64,000 bases of DNA from Parashewanella tropica. GTDB lineage: Bacteria; Pseudomonadota; Gammaproteobacteria; Enterobacterales; Shewanellaceae. Shown here piece after piece: positions 30,651 through 40,070 of the stretch. Each line of letters begins with the position of its first letter. The first letter of the stretch is position 1. A model generated the notes under the pieces. The model did not search any database, was not told the origin of the DNA, and saw nothing but the letters and a program-made list of their open reading frames with translations. A program made the position numbers and the translations under genes. The stretch lies in the NCBI RefSeq assembly GCF_004358445.1, contig NZ_CP037951.1, forward strand, positions 3,690,001-3,754,000, given 5' to 3'.

Positions 30651-31868
30651 ATGAAGCTGAGCCATAAAAAAATTCTCGTTGGGATCTGTGGTGGCATTGC
30701 CACCTATAAAAGTGCAGACTTAGTAAGAAAGCTGAAAGAGCAAGGTGCCGATGTTCGAGTGGTAATGAGCCAAAGTGCCAAGGAATTTATCACGCCATTA
30801 ACGCTGCAAGCGCTTTCAGGCTATCCTGTTTCCGATAGCCTTCTCGATCCTTCTGCTGAAGCCGCAATGGGACACATTGAGTTAGCTCGCTGGGCAGATT
30901 TAGTCATTATCGCACCTGCTACTGCCAATTTCATCGCAAGATTAACGGCAGGAATGGCCGATGAACTGATCACAACCCTATGCATTGCTACAGAGTCACC
31001 TGTGGCGATTTGCCCAGCAATGAATCAACAAATGTATGTTCATGCAGCGACTCAAGATAATCTAAACACATTGAAACAAAGAGATGTTCATATTTGGGGG
31101 CCTGCGTCAGGTAGCCAAGCTTGTGGTGAAGTCGGTCCAGGCAGAATGTTAGAGCCTTTAGACATCACAGCATTAGCTTGTGACTTTTTTAAAGCTTCTG
31201 AATATTTACCTCTACAGGGAAAAAATGTGATGATCACAGCTGGGCCAACTCGTGAGGCTATTGACCCTGTGCGCTTCTTATCGAACCATAGCTCAGGAAA
31301 AATGGGCTATGCCATTGCTCAGGCCGCCCAAGCACTTGGTGCTAATGTCACCTTAGTTTCAGGTCCAGTTGCACTTAATACTCCCACTCATGTTAATCGA
31401 GTTGATGTTGATAGCGCTGAAAATATGCTTGAATCTGTTTTATCTGACATTAAAGAGCAAGACATTTTTATTGGCTGCGCTGCCGTTGCTGATTATAAAG
31501 TTGAACAAGTAGCCACTGATAAAATAAAAAAATCAGCTGAAACAATGCAACTAGAGTTAACCCGAAATCCCGATATTTTGGCAACAGTGGCAAATTTAAA
31601 AGATAAGCCCTTCACGGTTGGCTTTGCAGCTGAAACCAGTAATGTCATTGAATATGCTAAAGGTAAACTCGAACGCAAAAATCTTGATATGATTGCGGCG
31701 AATGACGTGGCAATCCAAGGACAAGGCTTTAATGCCGATAACAATGCTCTACATGTTATATGGACGGATGGTCAACAAAGTTTACCCACGACCAGCAAAA
31801 CCGAATTAGCTCAGCAACTATTGCAACTTATCATTGAAAGAATGGATCACAATGAAAACTCCCATTGA
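30651..31868 (+). CDS. coaBC: CoaBC, bifunctional phosphopantothenoylcysteine synthetase/decarboxylase
   Basis: Two consecutive steps of coenzyme A synthesis. It is about 405 aa. The N-terminal flavin CoaC domain has '[20 protein letters not shown]', '[20 protein letters not shown]' with the catalytic His, and 'CPAMNQQM'. The C-terminal CoaB domain begins near residue 190 with '[23 protein letters not shown]', quoted here in parts, and contains AAVADYK. The ATG at 30651 ([10 protein letters not shown]) is preferred over an in-frame GTG 12 nt earlier. The gene overlaps dut by 17 nt. Confidence 0.97.
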   Translation: MKLSHKKILVGICGGIATYKSADLVRKLKEQGADVRVVMSQSAKEFITPLTLQALSGYPVSDSLLDPSAEAAMGHIELARWADLVIIAPATANFIARLTAGMADELITTLCIATESPVAICPAMNQQMYVHAATQDNLNTLKQRDVHIWGPASGSQACGEVGPGRMLEPLDITALACDFFKASEYLPLQGKNVMITAGPTREAIDPVRFLSNHSSGKMGYAIAQAAQALGANVTLVSGPVALNTPTHVNRVDVDSAENMLESVLSDIKEQDIFIGCAAVADYKVEQVATDKIKKSAETMQLELTRNPDILATVANLKDKPFTVGFAAETSNVIEYAKGKLERKNLDMIAANDVAIQGQGFNADNNALHVIWTDGQQSLPTTSKTELAQQLLQLIIERMDHNENSH

Positions 31869-32310
31869 ACTGAAAATTCTCGACCCTCGTATCGGTTCTG
31901 AATATCCCCTACCTGATTACGCTACCGTTGGTAGTGCAGGCATGGATTTACGAGCCATGATTGACACTGAAATAGTGATTGAACCTAGCGAAACTCAATT
32001 GATCCCAACAGGTATTGCTATTCATTTGGCCGATCCAGGATTGGCTGCCGTGATCCTTCCTCGCTCTGGTTTAGGACATAAAAAAGGGATTGTTCTGGGT
32101 AATCTGGTTGGTCTCATCGATTCTGACTATCAAGGTCAATTGATGGTGTCATGCTGGAATCGCTCAAATGAATCTTTCACCTTAGAAATTGGTGAGCGTC
32201 TAGCGCAACTGGTGTTTGTGCCTGTGGTTCAAGCTGAATTTAAATTAGTGGATGAATTTGACAGTTCACAACGTGGCGAAGGTGGCTTTGGTCACTCTGG
32301 GACTAAGTAA
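31852..32310 (+). CDS. dut: Dut, dUTP diphosphatase
   Basis: Trimeric dUTPase that keeps dUTP low and supplies dUMP for thymidylate synthesis. It is 152 aa (E. coli 151-152), starting [15 protein letters not shown]. The five trimeric-dUTPase motifs are visible: [34 protein letters not shown] and the C-terminal [11 protein letters not shown]-loop-like motif. It begins inside the end of coaBC. A palindromic element starts at its stop codon. Confidence 0.97.
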   Translation: MKTPIELKILDPRIGSEYPLPDYATVGSAGMDLRAMIDTEIVIEPSETQLIPTGIAIHLADPGLAAVILPRSGLGHKKGIVLGNLVGLIDSDYQGQLMVSCWNRSNESFTLEIGERLAQLVFVPVVQAEFKLVDEFDSSQRGEGGFGHSGTK

Positions 32311-32505
32311 CCTCAGTTCTGCATAACTCAACCTCTACAGCACAGCTACTTATGAGTATTTCTGTGTTAGAACAGCACGAAATAGGCAGGCTATTACGAA
32401 CTGTTCTGCCTTGAACTACACAAAATTAGCAGCACTGTAGATAGAATTTAAGTTTTACAATGTAAATCATAATGTTACTGGCTTCTTTATACAGAACTGA
32501 GGTTA
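32308..32505. repeat. MITE-like nested palindromic element between dut and slmA
   Basis: An 18-bp terminal inverted repeat, TAACCTCAGTTCTGCATA at 32308 and its complement (17 of 18 matching) ending at 32505, bounds about 198 bp. Inside are further nested inverted repeats: CTACAG/CTGTAG, AGAACAG/CTGTTCT and ATAG/CTAT in that order toward the centre. The whole segment can therefore fold into one long imperfect hairpin. No coding potential is seen. The left end coincides with the TAA stop of dut. This architecture is typical of miniature inverted-repeat elements. Confidence 0.65.
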
Positions 32506-32536
32506 GGTAACAAAACAGGTGCAGTAGGAATACAAA

Positions 32537-33130
32537 ATGGCAGAACCAAAGAAAAAAAGCCGCAAGCAACATATTCTTGAATGTTTAGCTCATATGCTAG
32601 AAACCAATCCAGGGCAGAGGATCACCACCGCTAAATTAGCCGCAGAGGTGGGTGTATCCGAGGCAGCGCTCTATCGTCACTTTCCAAGTAAAGCCAGAAT
32701 GTACGAAGGCTTAATTGAGTTTATGGAAGAGTCTTTACTCACTCGCATAAATCTGATTATGGATGAAGAGAAAGACACCATGAAACGCTGCCAATTATTA
32801 CTACAATTGGTATTAATGTTTGCAGAGCGAAACCCAGGCATTTCACGCCTGTTGAATGGTGATGCTCTATTAGGTGAAAATGAGCGCCTACGCGATCGTA
32901 TCAACGCCCTTTTCTCTAAGATTGAAACCCATCTAAAGCAAATCTTACGCGAAAAAACCTTGCGTGAAGGCCAAGGTTTTCAAATTGATGAAGCAGTATT
33001 AGCCAATCTATTGTTGGCAATTGCAGAAGGTAGAATCGCTCAATTTGTTCGTAGCGATTTTAAGCAAAAACCAACAGCTCAATTTCCTGAGCAATGGCAG
33101 TTTGTAGAAAAGCAGTTATTGCAGAGCTAA
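32537..33130 (+). CDS. slmA: SlmA, nucleoid-occlusion factor (TetR family)
   Basis: DNA-bound inhibitor of Z-ring assembly over the nucleoid. It is 197 aa (E. coli 198). The TetR helix-turn-helix is at about residues 28-52 ('[21 protein letters not shown]'), with the SlmA-type start '[14 protein letters not shown]' and '[17 protein letters not shown]'. AGGAA precedes the ATG. Its place after dut is the ancestral order; pyrE, usually its other neighbour, is displaced about 29 kb to the right. Confidence 0.95.
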   Translation: MAEPKKKSRKQHILECLAHMLETNPGQRITTAKLAAEVGVSEAALYRHFPSKARMYEGLIEFMEESLLTRINLIMDEEKDTMKRCQLLLQLVLMFAERNPGISRLLNGDALLGENERLRDRINALFSKIETHLKQILREKTLREGQGFQIDEAVLANLLLAIAEGRIAQFVRSDFKQKPTAQFPEQWQFVEKQLLQS

Positions 33131-33138
33131 TAAACAAA

Positions 33139-33164
33139 AGGTAGCTCTATTTCACGAGCTACCT
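33139..33164 (+). terminator. Terminator hairpin after slmA
   Basis: Perfect 9-bp stem AGGTAGCTC (33139-33147) / GAGCTACCT (33156-33164) with an 8-nt loop, followed by the weakly T-containing ATTATACC. It lies 8 bp after the slmA stop and directly against a dispersed repeat. Confidence 0.6.
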
Positions 33165-33167
33165 ATT

Positions 33168-33330
33168 ATACCATTCGTACTAATTAACTATGCCTTTAGA
33201 ATTAAGCCTTAGCTTTGCAACTACGTCGTTGCAATTCCTCACCATAGCAACGGCTATGACTCATCATTGCGCCTTGTATTTCCTTTGCTAACGCTTCTCT
33301 ATAAACACAGTTAATTAATGTGAATGGTAT
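33168..33330. repeat. Dispersed 161-163-bp element, copy 1
   Basis: Bounded by inverted repeats ATACCATTC..TAATTAACT (left) and AGTTAATTAATGTGAATGGTAT (right), about 22 bp each with a short mismatched block. The interior has a CCATAG..CTATG stem and the block GCCTTGTATT. A second copy with the same ends, length and interior landmarks lies at 47159-47319. No coding potential. This copy sits at the left edge of the accessory block. Confidence 0.75.
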
Positions 33331-33371
33331 TATTCAATATACAAGTCTATAAATTGATTCAATCTTATAAA

Positions 33372-34274
33372 TCAATACATATCCAAATCAGCTGCCGATA
33401 CCACTTTACCTTTGTAACCATACTTACGAATTTCTTTGATCAAATCCGCATCAGTTGTCCCCCAATATAGCTGATGGTAAAGCACTAATAATTTCGGTTG
33501 GGTTTTCTTCGCAATCTCAGCCAATTCTTTAGTCGAAGTATGGAAAGACGAGTGATATTTCTGCCATACTGGTGGACGAGTTTTAAACCCTTCCGTCGAG
33601 TACACTTCATGTACCAGCACATCCACTCCTTTTGCGGCTTTAATCAATTCAGGACTTGGGCGAGCATCGCCAGAAATCACAATGCTACGCTTACCGTCTT
33701 CAAATTTATAACCAAACGAATGCTGCCAAGAACCGTGAAGCACAGGGATTGCAGTGACTTTAAAATCACCTTTCTTCAATAAAGGTTTTGCACCTTCAAA
33801 CTCTGTGACATCGACTTTATAACCTTGCTCGTTTGCGGGCTCCAACCCATTTAACCGTATATGAATATCTTGTTGATAGGCTTTTTGTAGATGGGTCATC
33901 ATCTTCTTGGTGCCTTCAGGACCATAAACGGCTAAAGGAACTGGTCGCTCTAATGTCCAAGAGGTAAAAAGTAAATCAGGTAGACCAACGGTATGATCGG
34001 TATGTAAGTGAGTCAAAAATGCCGTTTGAAGTTGACTGGCGGCTAGGGCTGGTATGTTGTGCTTTTGTCTAGCAGACTCTGCTCGACGCACCACACCAGG
34101 ACCCGCATCAATCAGATAAGATTGATTATCTTTGATCACAGCCAGTGCAGGGCCAGAGCGTTCAGGATCAGGATTAGGCGTTCCTGTTCCCAAGATCACC
34201 ACTTTCATTTGTGAAGCTTGAGCACCTGCAGCAATAAGTGTGCATAGCGCAAGGCATCGTGCCAGTTTTTTCAT
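33372..34274 (-). CDS. Exported metallo-beta-lactamase-fold hydrolase, arylsulfatase (S4)-like
   Basis: A 300-aa protein with a signal peptide (about 1-20, MKKLARCLALCTLIAAGAQA) and a metallo-beta-lactamase fold related to RNase Z. The zinc motif is HLHTDH (H89, H91, D93, H94), with a further His in VLHGSW, Asp in SGDARPSPE and His in VLYHQLYWG. The start 'MKVVILGTGTPNPDPERSGPALAV' (seen in parts) recalls the periplasmic arylsulfatase of Pseudoalteromonas carrageenovora, a zinc sulfatase unrelated to the formylglycine type. That similarity is from memory. A phosphodiesterase role is the alternative. An AAGGAG ribosome-binding site is present. It is divergent from the TonB receptor across a 463-bp regulatory region. 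Confidence 0.78.
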   Translation of the reverse strand: MKKLARCLALCTLIAAGAQASQMKVVILGTGTPNPDPERSGPALAVIKDNQSYLIDAGPGVVRRAESARQKHNIPALAASQLQTAFLTHLHTDHTVGLPDLLFTSWTLERPVPLAVYGPEGTKKMMTHLQKAYQQDIHIRLNGLEPANEQGYKVDVTEFEGAKPLLKKGDFKVTAIPVLHGSWQHSFGYKFEDGKRSIVISGDARPSPELIKAAKGVDVLVHEVYSTEGFKTRPPVWQKYHSSFHTSTKELAEIAKKTQPKLLVLYHQLYWGTTDADLIKEIRKYGYKGKVVSAADLDMY

Positions 34275-34737
34275 TATTATTCTCCTTTGTTTGAACCCCT
34301 ATTAAATCATATAAATAGGAAATTTGAATATTCATTCAGCTAATTTTTCGAAATTCGTTGATTAATAAATACCCCCTTAAAAATTTAACCTAGAGGTGAA
34401 TTTATTAACATTTCAATTTTTATTGTTAAAAAAATAAATTTACTTACAAGTTACAAAACACACACTAACACATTGATACATATAAGGTTAATCGTTTAAC
34501 CTGAAAAAAAATGACTTTTTACCTAAAAATAAAGCCTATTTAGCATATTTATTATAATTAACCGATATGTTATATATTTGTATATTCAGGTCACTATAGG
34601 TCGTGTAGCCTATATTTGCGGCAGTATCCTATGCACTTATAGACATCGTAAGCTTTGTACTCAAATGGTTGCCTCGCGGCTTTGAGAAGTAAAACGTTAA
34701 CCCTTGATCTGATAAAAACAATAAAAGGAGAAAAATT
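34275..34737. promoter_or_regulatory. Divergent intergenic region, sulfatase-like gene / TonB receptor
   Basis: 463 bp without a gene, strongly AT-rich. It holds an 18-bp palindrome (listed separately), a second inverted repeat TATAGG-N8-CCTATA at 34595-34614, and a GGTTAAT half-site on the minus strand at 34563-34557. Promoters for both directions must lie here, but no single -35/-10 pair stands out. Confidence 0.5.
34485..34502. promoter_or_regulatory. Palindromic operator candidate upstream of TonB receptor
   Basis: AGGTTAATCGTTTAACCT is a perfect 7-bp inverted repeat around TCGT. The central CG with flanking TAA/TTA is like LacI/GalR-family operators. Its left 12 bases recur with one mismatch at 52939-52950, in front of the M28 and sulfatase genes. 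No LacI-type gene is present in the window. Confidence 0.5.
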
Positions 34738-37356
34738 TTGACATCGAACCGCAAGCTGCTCATAGGGGCAACACTCATAAGCTTAGGGTTTACACCGTCT
34801 TTGATCGCGCAGGAAGTGAGTAACACAATCGCAGAACAAAGAGAAGAAAGCCAAAAAAAAGCCAACAAGAAAAATGACGATGTAGAACGCATCCAAGTTT
34901 CAGGCATTAAGTCCGCATTAGAATCTGGCCTACGTGACAAGCGTGAGTCAAATCAGGTGGTTGATGTTATTGTCGCTGAAGATATTGGTAAGTTTTCTGA
35001 CTCAAATATTGCTGAAACGCTACAGCGTCTCCCTGGTATTCAAATTGGTCGCAGCCAAACGGGTGAAGGTAGTGAAATCTCGATCCGTGGTTTAGGTCGA
35101 AGCATTACGACCATGAATGGTCGTACCATGTTTACTGGTATTGGTCGTAACATCAATGTTAAAGACATTCCATCTGAAAGCTTGTCAGGCATTAAGGTGT
35201 ATAAGTCACCACAAGCCAACCAAATTGAAGGTGGTATTGCAGGTACACTAGATCTGCAACGTGTAAAAACGACTAACTTCAATAATCAAAAAGGCTCTAT
35301 CAACGTTCAAGCTCAGTATGCGGATCTTTCTGAAAAGTGGGCACCAAAAATTTCTGGCATGGTTGGCGATTCGTTTGACACAGAATACGGCGAATTTGGT
35401 GCTCTACTCGCTTTCAACCACCAAACTCGTAATACCCGTTTCGATCGCCAACGTACTCTGCCGTTTACTGTTGATATTGCTGGTGGTAAAGATGGTGCTA
35501 AACGTTCTGCTGGTGGTGGCTTTGTATACGGTACAGAAGAAACTAAGCGTAATAACATTGTTGCACGTTTAGACTGGGATCCGAACGAAGATTCTCATTA
35601 CTTCTTAGATTTTGGCTATATTGATTTTAGCGAAGATACTCGTCGTAATGCCCTTAACTATAAGTTTGGTACCAAAGTCAAAGAAGCAAGCTTTGATAAC
35701 CCAAATTTAGACGTTACCAAAATCACCTTTACTAACCCAACCATGCAGTCTTTGTCTCAAATCGAAGAACGTGAGACAAAAACCTATGATATCGCATTGG
35801 GTGCCGAATACTTTATCGGGGATTTCACCTTAGAGCTTCAAGCCAGTTATGTAAGCAGTGAAAGTGATAATACCTTCACTAACCTTCGTCTAACTGACAC
35901 GAATAAAGCGGATGAAATTACGGTTGATTACTCTGGCGCGAACAGCTCAGCACCAAATGTTTCCGTACCAACAAACATCAATCAGAAAAGTTATTTCGCC
36001 ATCGATCAGTTCCGTGATCAAATCACTAAAACCAAAAGTGATGAAACCGCATTCAGAGCTGACTTAACTTACGATATCAATGGTGATTTTTTCCAATCAG
36101 TTGAAACAGGCTTCCGCTACACTGTACGTGATGCAGAGCGTTCTGGTTTTGACCTTCTAAAAAGAGGCAGCAAGAAAAAGCCGTTTAAATTTGGTATCGA
36201 GGGCTCAGAGCTAGATCACTTATTCATGCTGTCTGATTCTGACTTTTATGACGGTGAAGCGGGCTTGCCTTCAGGTTTCGTTATTGGCGATATGGATGGT
36301 ATCCGCGGTGAAGATGCATTAGTACGTAGTACATTAGGGTTAAAAGCCACATCTGAAGCACCAGCGAATAACCTTCGTTTTGATATTACCGAAAAAACCC
36401 TTGCGGCATATGTTCAAGCTAATTTTGAAAGCGAAATCGGTAGCGTTCCATACAGCGGTAACTTCGGCTTACGTATGGTTGACACCAAACGTGATGGTGA
36501 AGGTCTGATCCTTAACAAAGATAATGAGTACGTACCTAGCAATTCTGAGAACGACGAAACTACGTTCTTACCATCAGTTAACGTTAAATTTGAAGTCAGC
36601 GATGATGTATTAATCCGTTTTGCTGCTTCTCGCGTAATGTCTCAACCTAACTTTGCAGATTTAGCACCTGGCGTTCGTCTGAACTATGGTAACAATACGG
36701 CAAATGCGGGTAACCCTGATCTAAAAGCCTTCACGGCCGATAACTTTGATATTGGTGTTGAATGGTATGTAAATGACTCAACAGCATTGACAGGTACTTT
36801 CTTCTACAAAGAAGTGGATGGTTTCTTAGTCAAAGTTTCTGAGAACGAAACCTTCTTCGGTGAAGAGTTCCTAACGACTCGTCGTGTTAACGGTGAAAAA
36901 GGTAAGCTTAAAGGCTTCGCGGCTTCTTATCAGCAATTCTTTGATTTCCTACCTGGTATTTGGCAAAACTTTGGTCTAAAAGCCAACGCTACTTTCATCG
37001 ACTCTGAAGCACCATCGCCAATCGAAGGTCTAGACTTACCTCTGCAAGACTTGTCTAAGAGCAGTTACAATCTTGCTGGTATCTACGAAGATGATAAGTT
37101 CTCAGCTCGCTTAACTTGGAACTGGCGTGAAAAGTACTTTGACTCAATCGTTGCAGGCAAGCCACTGTTTAACTCTGGTGGCGGCGTGTTAGATGCTTCA
37201 TTCAACTACAAGTTAACTAAGAAATTTAAAGTGAAGTTGAGTCTTAAGAACATCAACAACAAAGAAGTACACACTTATTACCAAGATGAATACCGTCCTC
37301 GTGATTTCGCCATCAACGATAGACGTGCCGTACTTGGTGTTACTTATAAGTTCTAA
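34738..37356 (+). CDS. TonB-dependent outer-membrane receptor
   Basis: A 22-strand barrel with N-terminal plug for energised uptake of a large or scarce substrate. It is 872 aa from a TTG start preceded by AAAAGGAG at proper spacing. A signal peptide (about 1-24, ending LIAQ) is followed by the plug with 'VVDVIVAEDIGKFSDSNIAETLQRLPGIQI' (seen in parts) and 'EISIRGLGRSITTMNGR'. These are typical of the Xanthomonas/Caulobacter-type TonB receptors used for glycans and other organics rather than siderophores. It ends with an aromatic strand (RRAVLGVTYKF). No SusD partner is present. A strong terminator follows, then an exported hydrolase operon 66 bp downstream. Confidence 0.93.
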   Translation: MTSNRKLLIGATLISLGFTPSLIAQEVSNTIAEQREESQKKANKKNDDVERIQVSGIKSALESGLRDKRESNQVVDVIVAEDIGKFSDSNIAETLQRLPGIQIGRSQTGEGSEISIRGLGRSITTMNGRTMFTGIGRNINVKDIPSESLSGIKVYKSPQANQIEGGIAGTLDLQRVKTTNFNNQKGSINVQAQYADLSEKWAPKISGMVGDSFDTEYGEFGALLAFNHQTRNTRFDRQRTLPFTVDIAGGKDGAKRSAGGGFVYGTEETKRNNIVARLDWDPNEDSHYFLDFGYIDFSEDTRRNALNYKFGTKVKEASFDNPNLDVTKITFTNPTMQSLSQIEERETKTYDIALGAEYFIGDFTLELQASYVSSESDNTFTNLRLTDTNKADEITVDYSGANSSAPNVSVPTNINQKSYFAIDQFRDQITKTKSDETAFRADLTYDINGDFFQSVETGFRYTVRDAERSGFDLLKRGSKKKPFKFGIEGSELDHLFMLSDSDFYDGEAGLPSGFVIGDMDGIRGEDALVRSTLGLKATSEAPANNLRFDITEKTLAAYVQANFESEIGSVPYSGNFGLRMVDTKRDGEGLILNKDNEYVPSNSENDETTFLPSVNVKFEVSDDVLIRFAASRVMSQPNFADLAPGVRLNYGNNTANAGNPDLKAFTADNFDIGVEWYVNDSTALTGTFFYKEVDGFLVKVSENETFFGEEFLTTRRVNGEKGKLKGFAASYQQFFDFLPGIWQNFGLKANATFIDSEAPSPIEGLDLPLQDLSKSSYNLAGIYEDDKFSARLTWNWREKYFDSIVAGKPLFNSGGGVLDASFNYKLTKKFKVKLSLKNINNKEVHTYYQDEYRPRDFAINDRRAVLGVTYKF

Positions 37357-37363
37357 CCAACAC

Positions 37364-37397
37364 AGAGCCTAATGCCTAGCATTAGGCTCTTTTCTTT
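37364..37397 (+). terminator. Terminator between TonB receptor and amidohydrolase operon
   Basis: Perfect 12-bp stem AGAGCCTAATGC (37364-37375) / GCATTAGGCTCT (37379-37390) with a 3-nt loop, followed by TTTCTTT. It lies 8 bp after the receptor stop and 25 bp before the next start, so it probably lowers downstream expression relative to the receptor. Confidence 0.88.
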
Positions 37398-37421
37398 CCA
37401 CCTTTTAACGTTATATTTACA

Positions 37422-38807
37422 ATGCCATTACTAAAAAAACTAAAACAATTAAATGTACGGTGGCAAACGATTGCTGTAGCCGCCAGCTTATTAGCCCCAC
37501 AAGCTTACGCTCACACAATCAACAAAAATCCTTATCCAAGTACTTATTCTCCTGAGCCTTCGCAATTAATCGCCATAACCAATGCGACCGTGCTAACGGG
37601 TGCTGGTGAGCAAATTAATAATGCCAGCATCGTAATGAAAGCAGGCAAAATTGTAGAGTTAGGAAAAAATATTCAGATCCCGAATAATGCAAAAAAAATA
37701 GATGGCACAGGAAAATGGCTAACGCCTGGCATTATTGATGCCCACTCTCATTTAGGACTGTTTTCATCACCAAATCATAAATCACAAAAAGAGGGTAACG
37801 AGTGGACGAAACCTGTCACTCCTGAAGTGTGGGCAGAGCATTCTATTTGGCCACAAGCTCCTGAATTTTCACGCGCTTTAGAAGGTGGCATCACTACAAT
37901 GCTAGTGCTTCCCGGCTCAGCCAACCTATTTGGTGGTCGCGGCGTAACCATTAAAAATGTGCCTAGCATTAGTCGTGAAGGCATGAAGTTTCCGAACGCT
38001 CCCTACAGCATAAAAATGGCTTGCGGTGAAAACCCAAAACGCACCTATGGAAATAAAGGTGGCCCTAAAACCAGCATGGGCAATATGGCAGGTTATCGCA
38101 AAGCATGGCAAGACGCCAAAGCCTATAAACAGAGATGGCAAAATTATGAACGTGCATTAAAGGCTGGAAAACAGGCGACACCACCAGCCCGCAATGTCGC
38201 ACTCGATACGCTTGTCGGCGTACTGGACGATGAGATTCTAGTGCATATTCATTGCTATCGAGCTGATGAAATGAACTCGATGATCAACCTCAGTAAAGAA
38301 TTCGATTACAAAATCACAGCCTTTCATCATGCCGTAGAAAGCTTCAAAATTGCTAACACGCTTGCAAAAGAAAACATTTGCTCAGCCATGTGGGCTGATT
38401 GGTGGGGCTTTAAAATGGAATCTTTTGATGCCATTGATGAAAATGTGCCTATGGTAGCCAGCCAAGGTGCCTGTGCCGTAGTGCATTCCGATTCTGCGAC
38501 ACAAGTTCAAAAGCTCAATCAAGAAGCCGCTAAAGCATGGGCAGATGGTAACAAAGTCGGGCTTGATATTTCTAAAGCACAAGCCTTTAGTTGGTTGACC
38601 TTAAATGCCGCTAAAATCTTAGGCATTGATGAGGTAACTGGCTCATTAGAAAAAGGCAAAAACGCTGACGTTGTACTGTGGAGCGGTGATCCCTTCAGTA
38701 GCTATACCTTAGCCGAGCAGGTCTACATAGACGGTAATCTCATGTTCGATAGAAAAGCCAACTTCAACAAGATCCAAAGTGATTTTGAATTAGGGATTAA
38801 CGAATAA
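37422..38807 (+). CDS. Exported amidohydrolase, imidazolonepropionase-like, metal site intact
   Basis: A 461-aa amidohydrolase-superfamily enzyme with a signal peptide (about 1-30, ending AYA), so periplasmic. Metal ligands are present: DAHSHLG (H108, H110), VHIHCYRADE, AFHHAVESF and HSDSA. Exported relatives of known function include prolidases and Xaa-Arg/Lys dipeptidases, which fits the peptidases around it. The exact substrate cannot be read from the sequence. It is the first gene of a four-gene operon and is followed after one base by a paralog whose metal ligands are lost. No clear ribosome-binding site is seen. Confidence 0.88.
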   Translation: MPLLKKLKQLNVRWQTIAVAASLLAPQAYAHTINKNPYPSTYSPEPSQLIAITNATVLTGAGEQINNASIVMKAGKIVELGKNIQIPNNAKKIDGTGKWLTPGIIDAHSHLGLFSSPNHKSQKEGNEWTKPVTPEVWAEHSIWPQAPEFSRALEGGITTMLVLPGSANLFGGRGVTIKNVPSISREGMKFPNAPYSIKMACGENPKRTYGNKGGPKTSMGNMAGYRKAWQDAKAYKQRWQNYERALKAGKQATPPARNVALDTLVGVLDDEILVHIHCYRADEMNSMINLSKEFDYKITAFHHAVESFKIANTLAKENICSAMWADWWGFKMESFDAIDENVPMVASQGACAVVHSDSATQVQKLNQEAAKAWADGNKVGLDISKAQAFSWLTLNAAKILGIDEVTGSLEKGKNADVVLWSGDPFSSYTLAEQVYIDGNLMFDRKANFNKIQSDFELGINE

Positions 38808-38823
38808 CATGGGACCCGATAAG

Positions 38824-40068
38824 ATGAAACTTAACAAACCATTACTGCTTAGTCTTTCTGTGTTATTCACTAGTATTTATAGCCAGCAAAGCCTATCCGA
38901 AACACTCGCTGTGACAGGCGCTACCATCCACACGTCATCAAATAAAGGTGTCATCACCAATGGCATCCTATTGATTGAAGATGGCAACATCAAAGCGGTA
39001 GGCAAGAACATTAGCATTCCAAGTCAAGCAAAGCGCATTGATGCTACAGGTAAACACATTACCGCTGGAATTATTTATCCAGCCAGCCAAATCGGTTTAT
39101 TTGACTTACCCGGTAATCCAACCGCCGATGTTCAAAGTGCCAAAGGCAGCGATCTAAACGCGGCTTATCGCATTGATTATGCATTTAACCATAATGCAAT
39201 AGCCATTGCTGAAAACCGTCGCCATGGTATCACTCGAGCCGTCACTGTACCCACAAGCTCAGGTAAGCTTTTCCATGGAACAGGTGTCGTGATTAAACTT
39301 AGTGGCGATCACAACACCCTGCTTTCTCAAGGGCCGATGAAAGCCAGCTTAAAAGGCATTGGAAATCGTAATATCGCTTGGGAACGCCTTTATCGCATCA
39401 TGGATGAAGTCCATTATTTTAAAAAACATCAATCCGCTGTAAAGAAAGGTAAAGATACTCGTTCATTTACTCTAAGCCCACGTAATATGCAGGCGTTGTT
39501 TCCTGTGATCCAAGGCGATAAACCACTGCTGTTAGAAGTCAATAATGCTATTGAGCTACTGCAAGCCATCAAGTTTAAACAGCAATACGACATTAAGCTG
39601 GTGATCACAGGTGCAGCCGAAGCCTGGAAAGTCGCAAGCGAACTTGCTAATGCTGACATTCCAGTGCTTATCAACCCTCAAGAAAATCGTCCTGTGGATT
39701 TTGATAAGCTTGGCGCTCGATACGACAATGCCGCACTATTGGATAAAGCTGGCGTCTTGTTTGCCTTTACTTATGAGAACAGCAATCAACGCGCGTTCTT
39801 AGTCAGACAGTCAGCGGGGATCGCTGTTGCACATGGCTTATCCCATGCCAGTGCGCTCAAAGCCATCACCACCAACCCTGCCAAAATCTTTAACCTCAAT
39901 AAGGTTGGAGAGTTAAGCAAGAACAAGGTGGCTGATTTTGTGATTTGGGATGGCGATCCTTTAGAAATAACCACTAATGCTGATGCGGTCTTTATTGAAG
40001 GGCAGTCATACAAGCTTGAATCTCGCAGAACAAAGTTACGCGATAAATATTTGAATAAGAGCAAATAA
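38824..40068 (+). CDS. Exported amidohydrolase paralog lacking metal ligands
   Basis: About 414 aa with a signal peptide (MKLNKPLLLSLSVLF...). An ATG 15 nt upstream is also in frame. It keeps the fold pattern of the preceding enzyme ('KRIDATGKHITAGII', 'TNPAKIFNLNKVGELSKNKVADFVIWDGDP'; read in parts). The metal-binding DAHSHLG is YPASQIG here. The HxH of the second half is LEVNN, the GG/HH segment is TGAAEAW, and the catalytic HSDS is TYENS. All expected metal ligands are replaced, so hydrolysis is unlikely. A partner or substrate-binding role with the upstream enzyme is inferred. The reading frame is intact and its spacing is tight, so it is not a decaying pseudogene. Confidence 0.85.
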   Translation: MKLNKPLLLSLSVLFTSIYSQQSLSETLAVTGATIHTSSNKGVITNGILLIEDGNIKAVGKNISIPSQAKRIDATGKHITAGIIYPASQIGLFDLPGNPTADVQSAKGSDLNAAYRIDYAFNHNAIAIAENRRHGITRAVTVPTSSGKLFHGTGVVIKLSGDHNTLLSQGPMKASLKGIGNRNIAWERLYRIMDEVHYFKKHQSAVKKGKDTRSFTLSPRNMQALFPVIQGDKPLLLEVNNAIELLQAIKFKQQYDIKLVITGAAEAWKVASELANADIPVLINPQENRPVDFDKLGARYDNAALLDKAGVLFAFTYENSNQRAFLVRQSAGIAVAHGLSHASALKAITTNPAKIFNLNKVGELSKNKVADFVIWDGDPLEITTNADAVFIEGQSYKLESRRTKLRDKYLNKSK

Positions 40069-40070
40069 GC

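Noticed and set aside
38824-40068. Calling the second amidohydrolase a pseudogene
   Set aside because: The frame is intact, a signal peptide is present, spacing in the operon is tight, and the fold pattern is kept, so it is treated as a pseudoenzyme gene rather than a dead gene.
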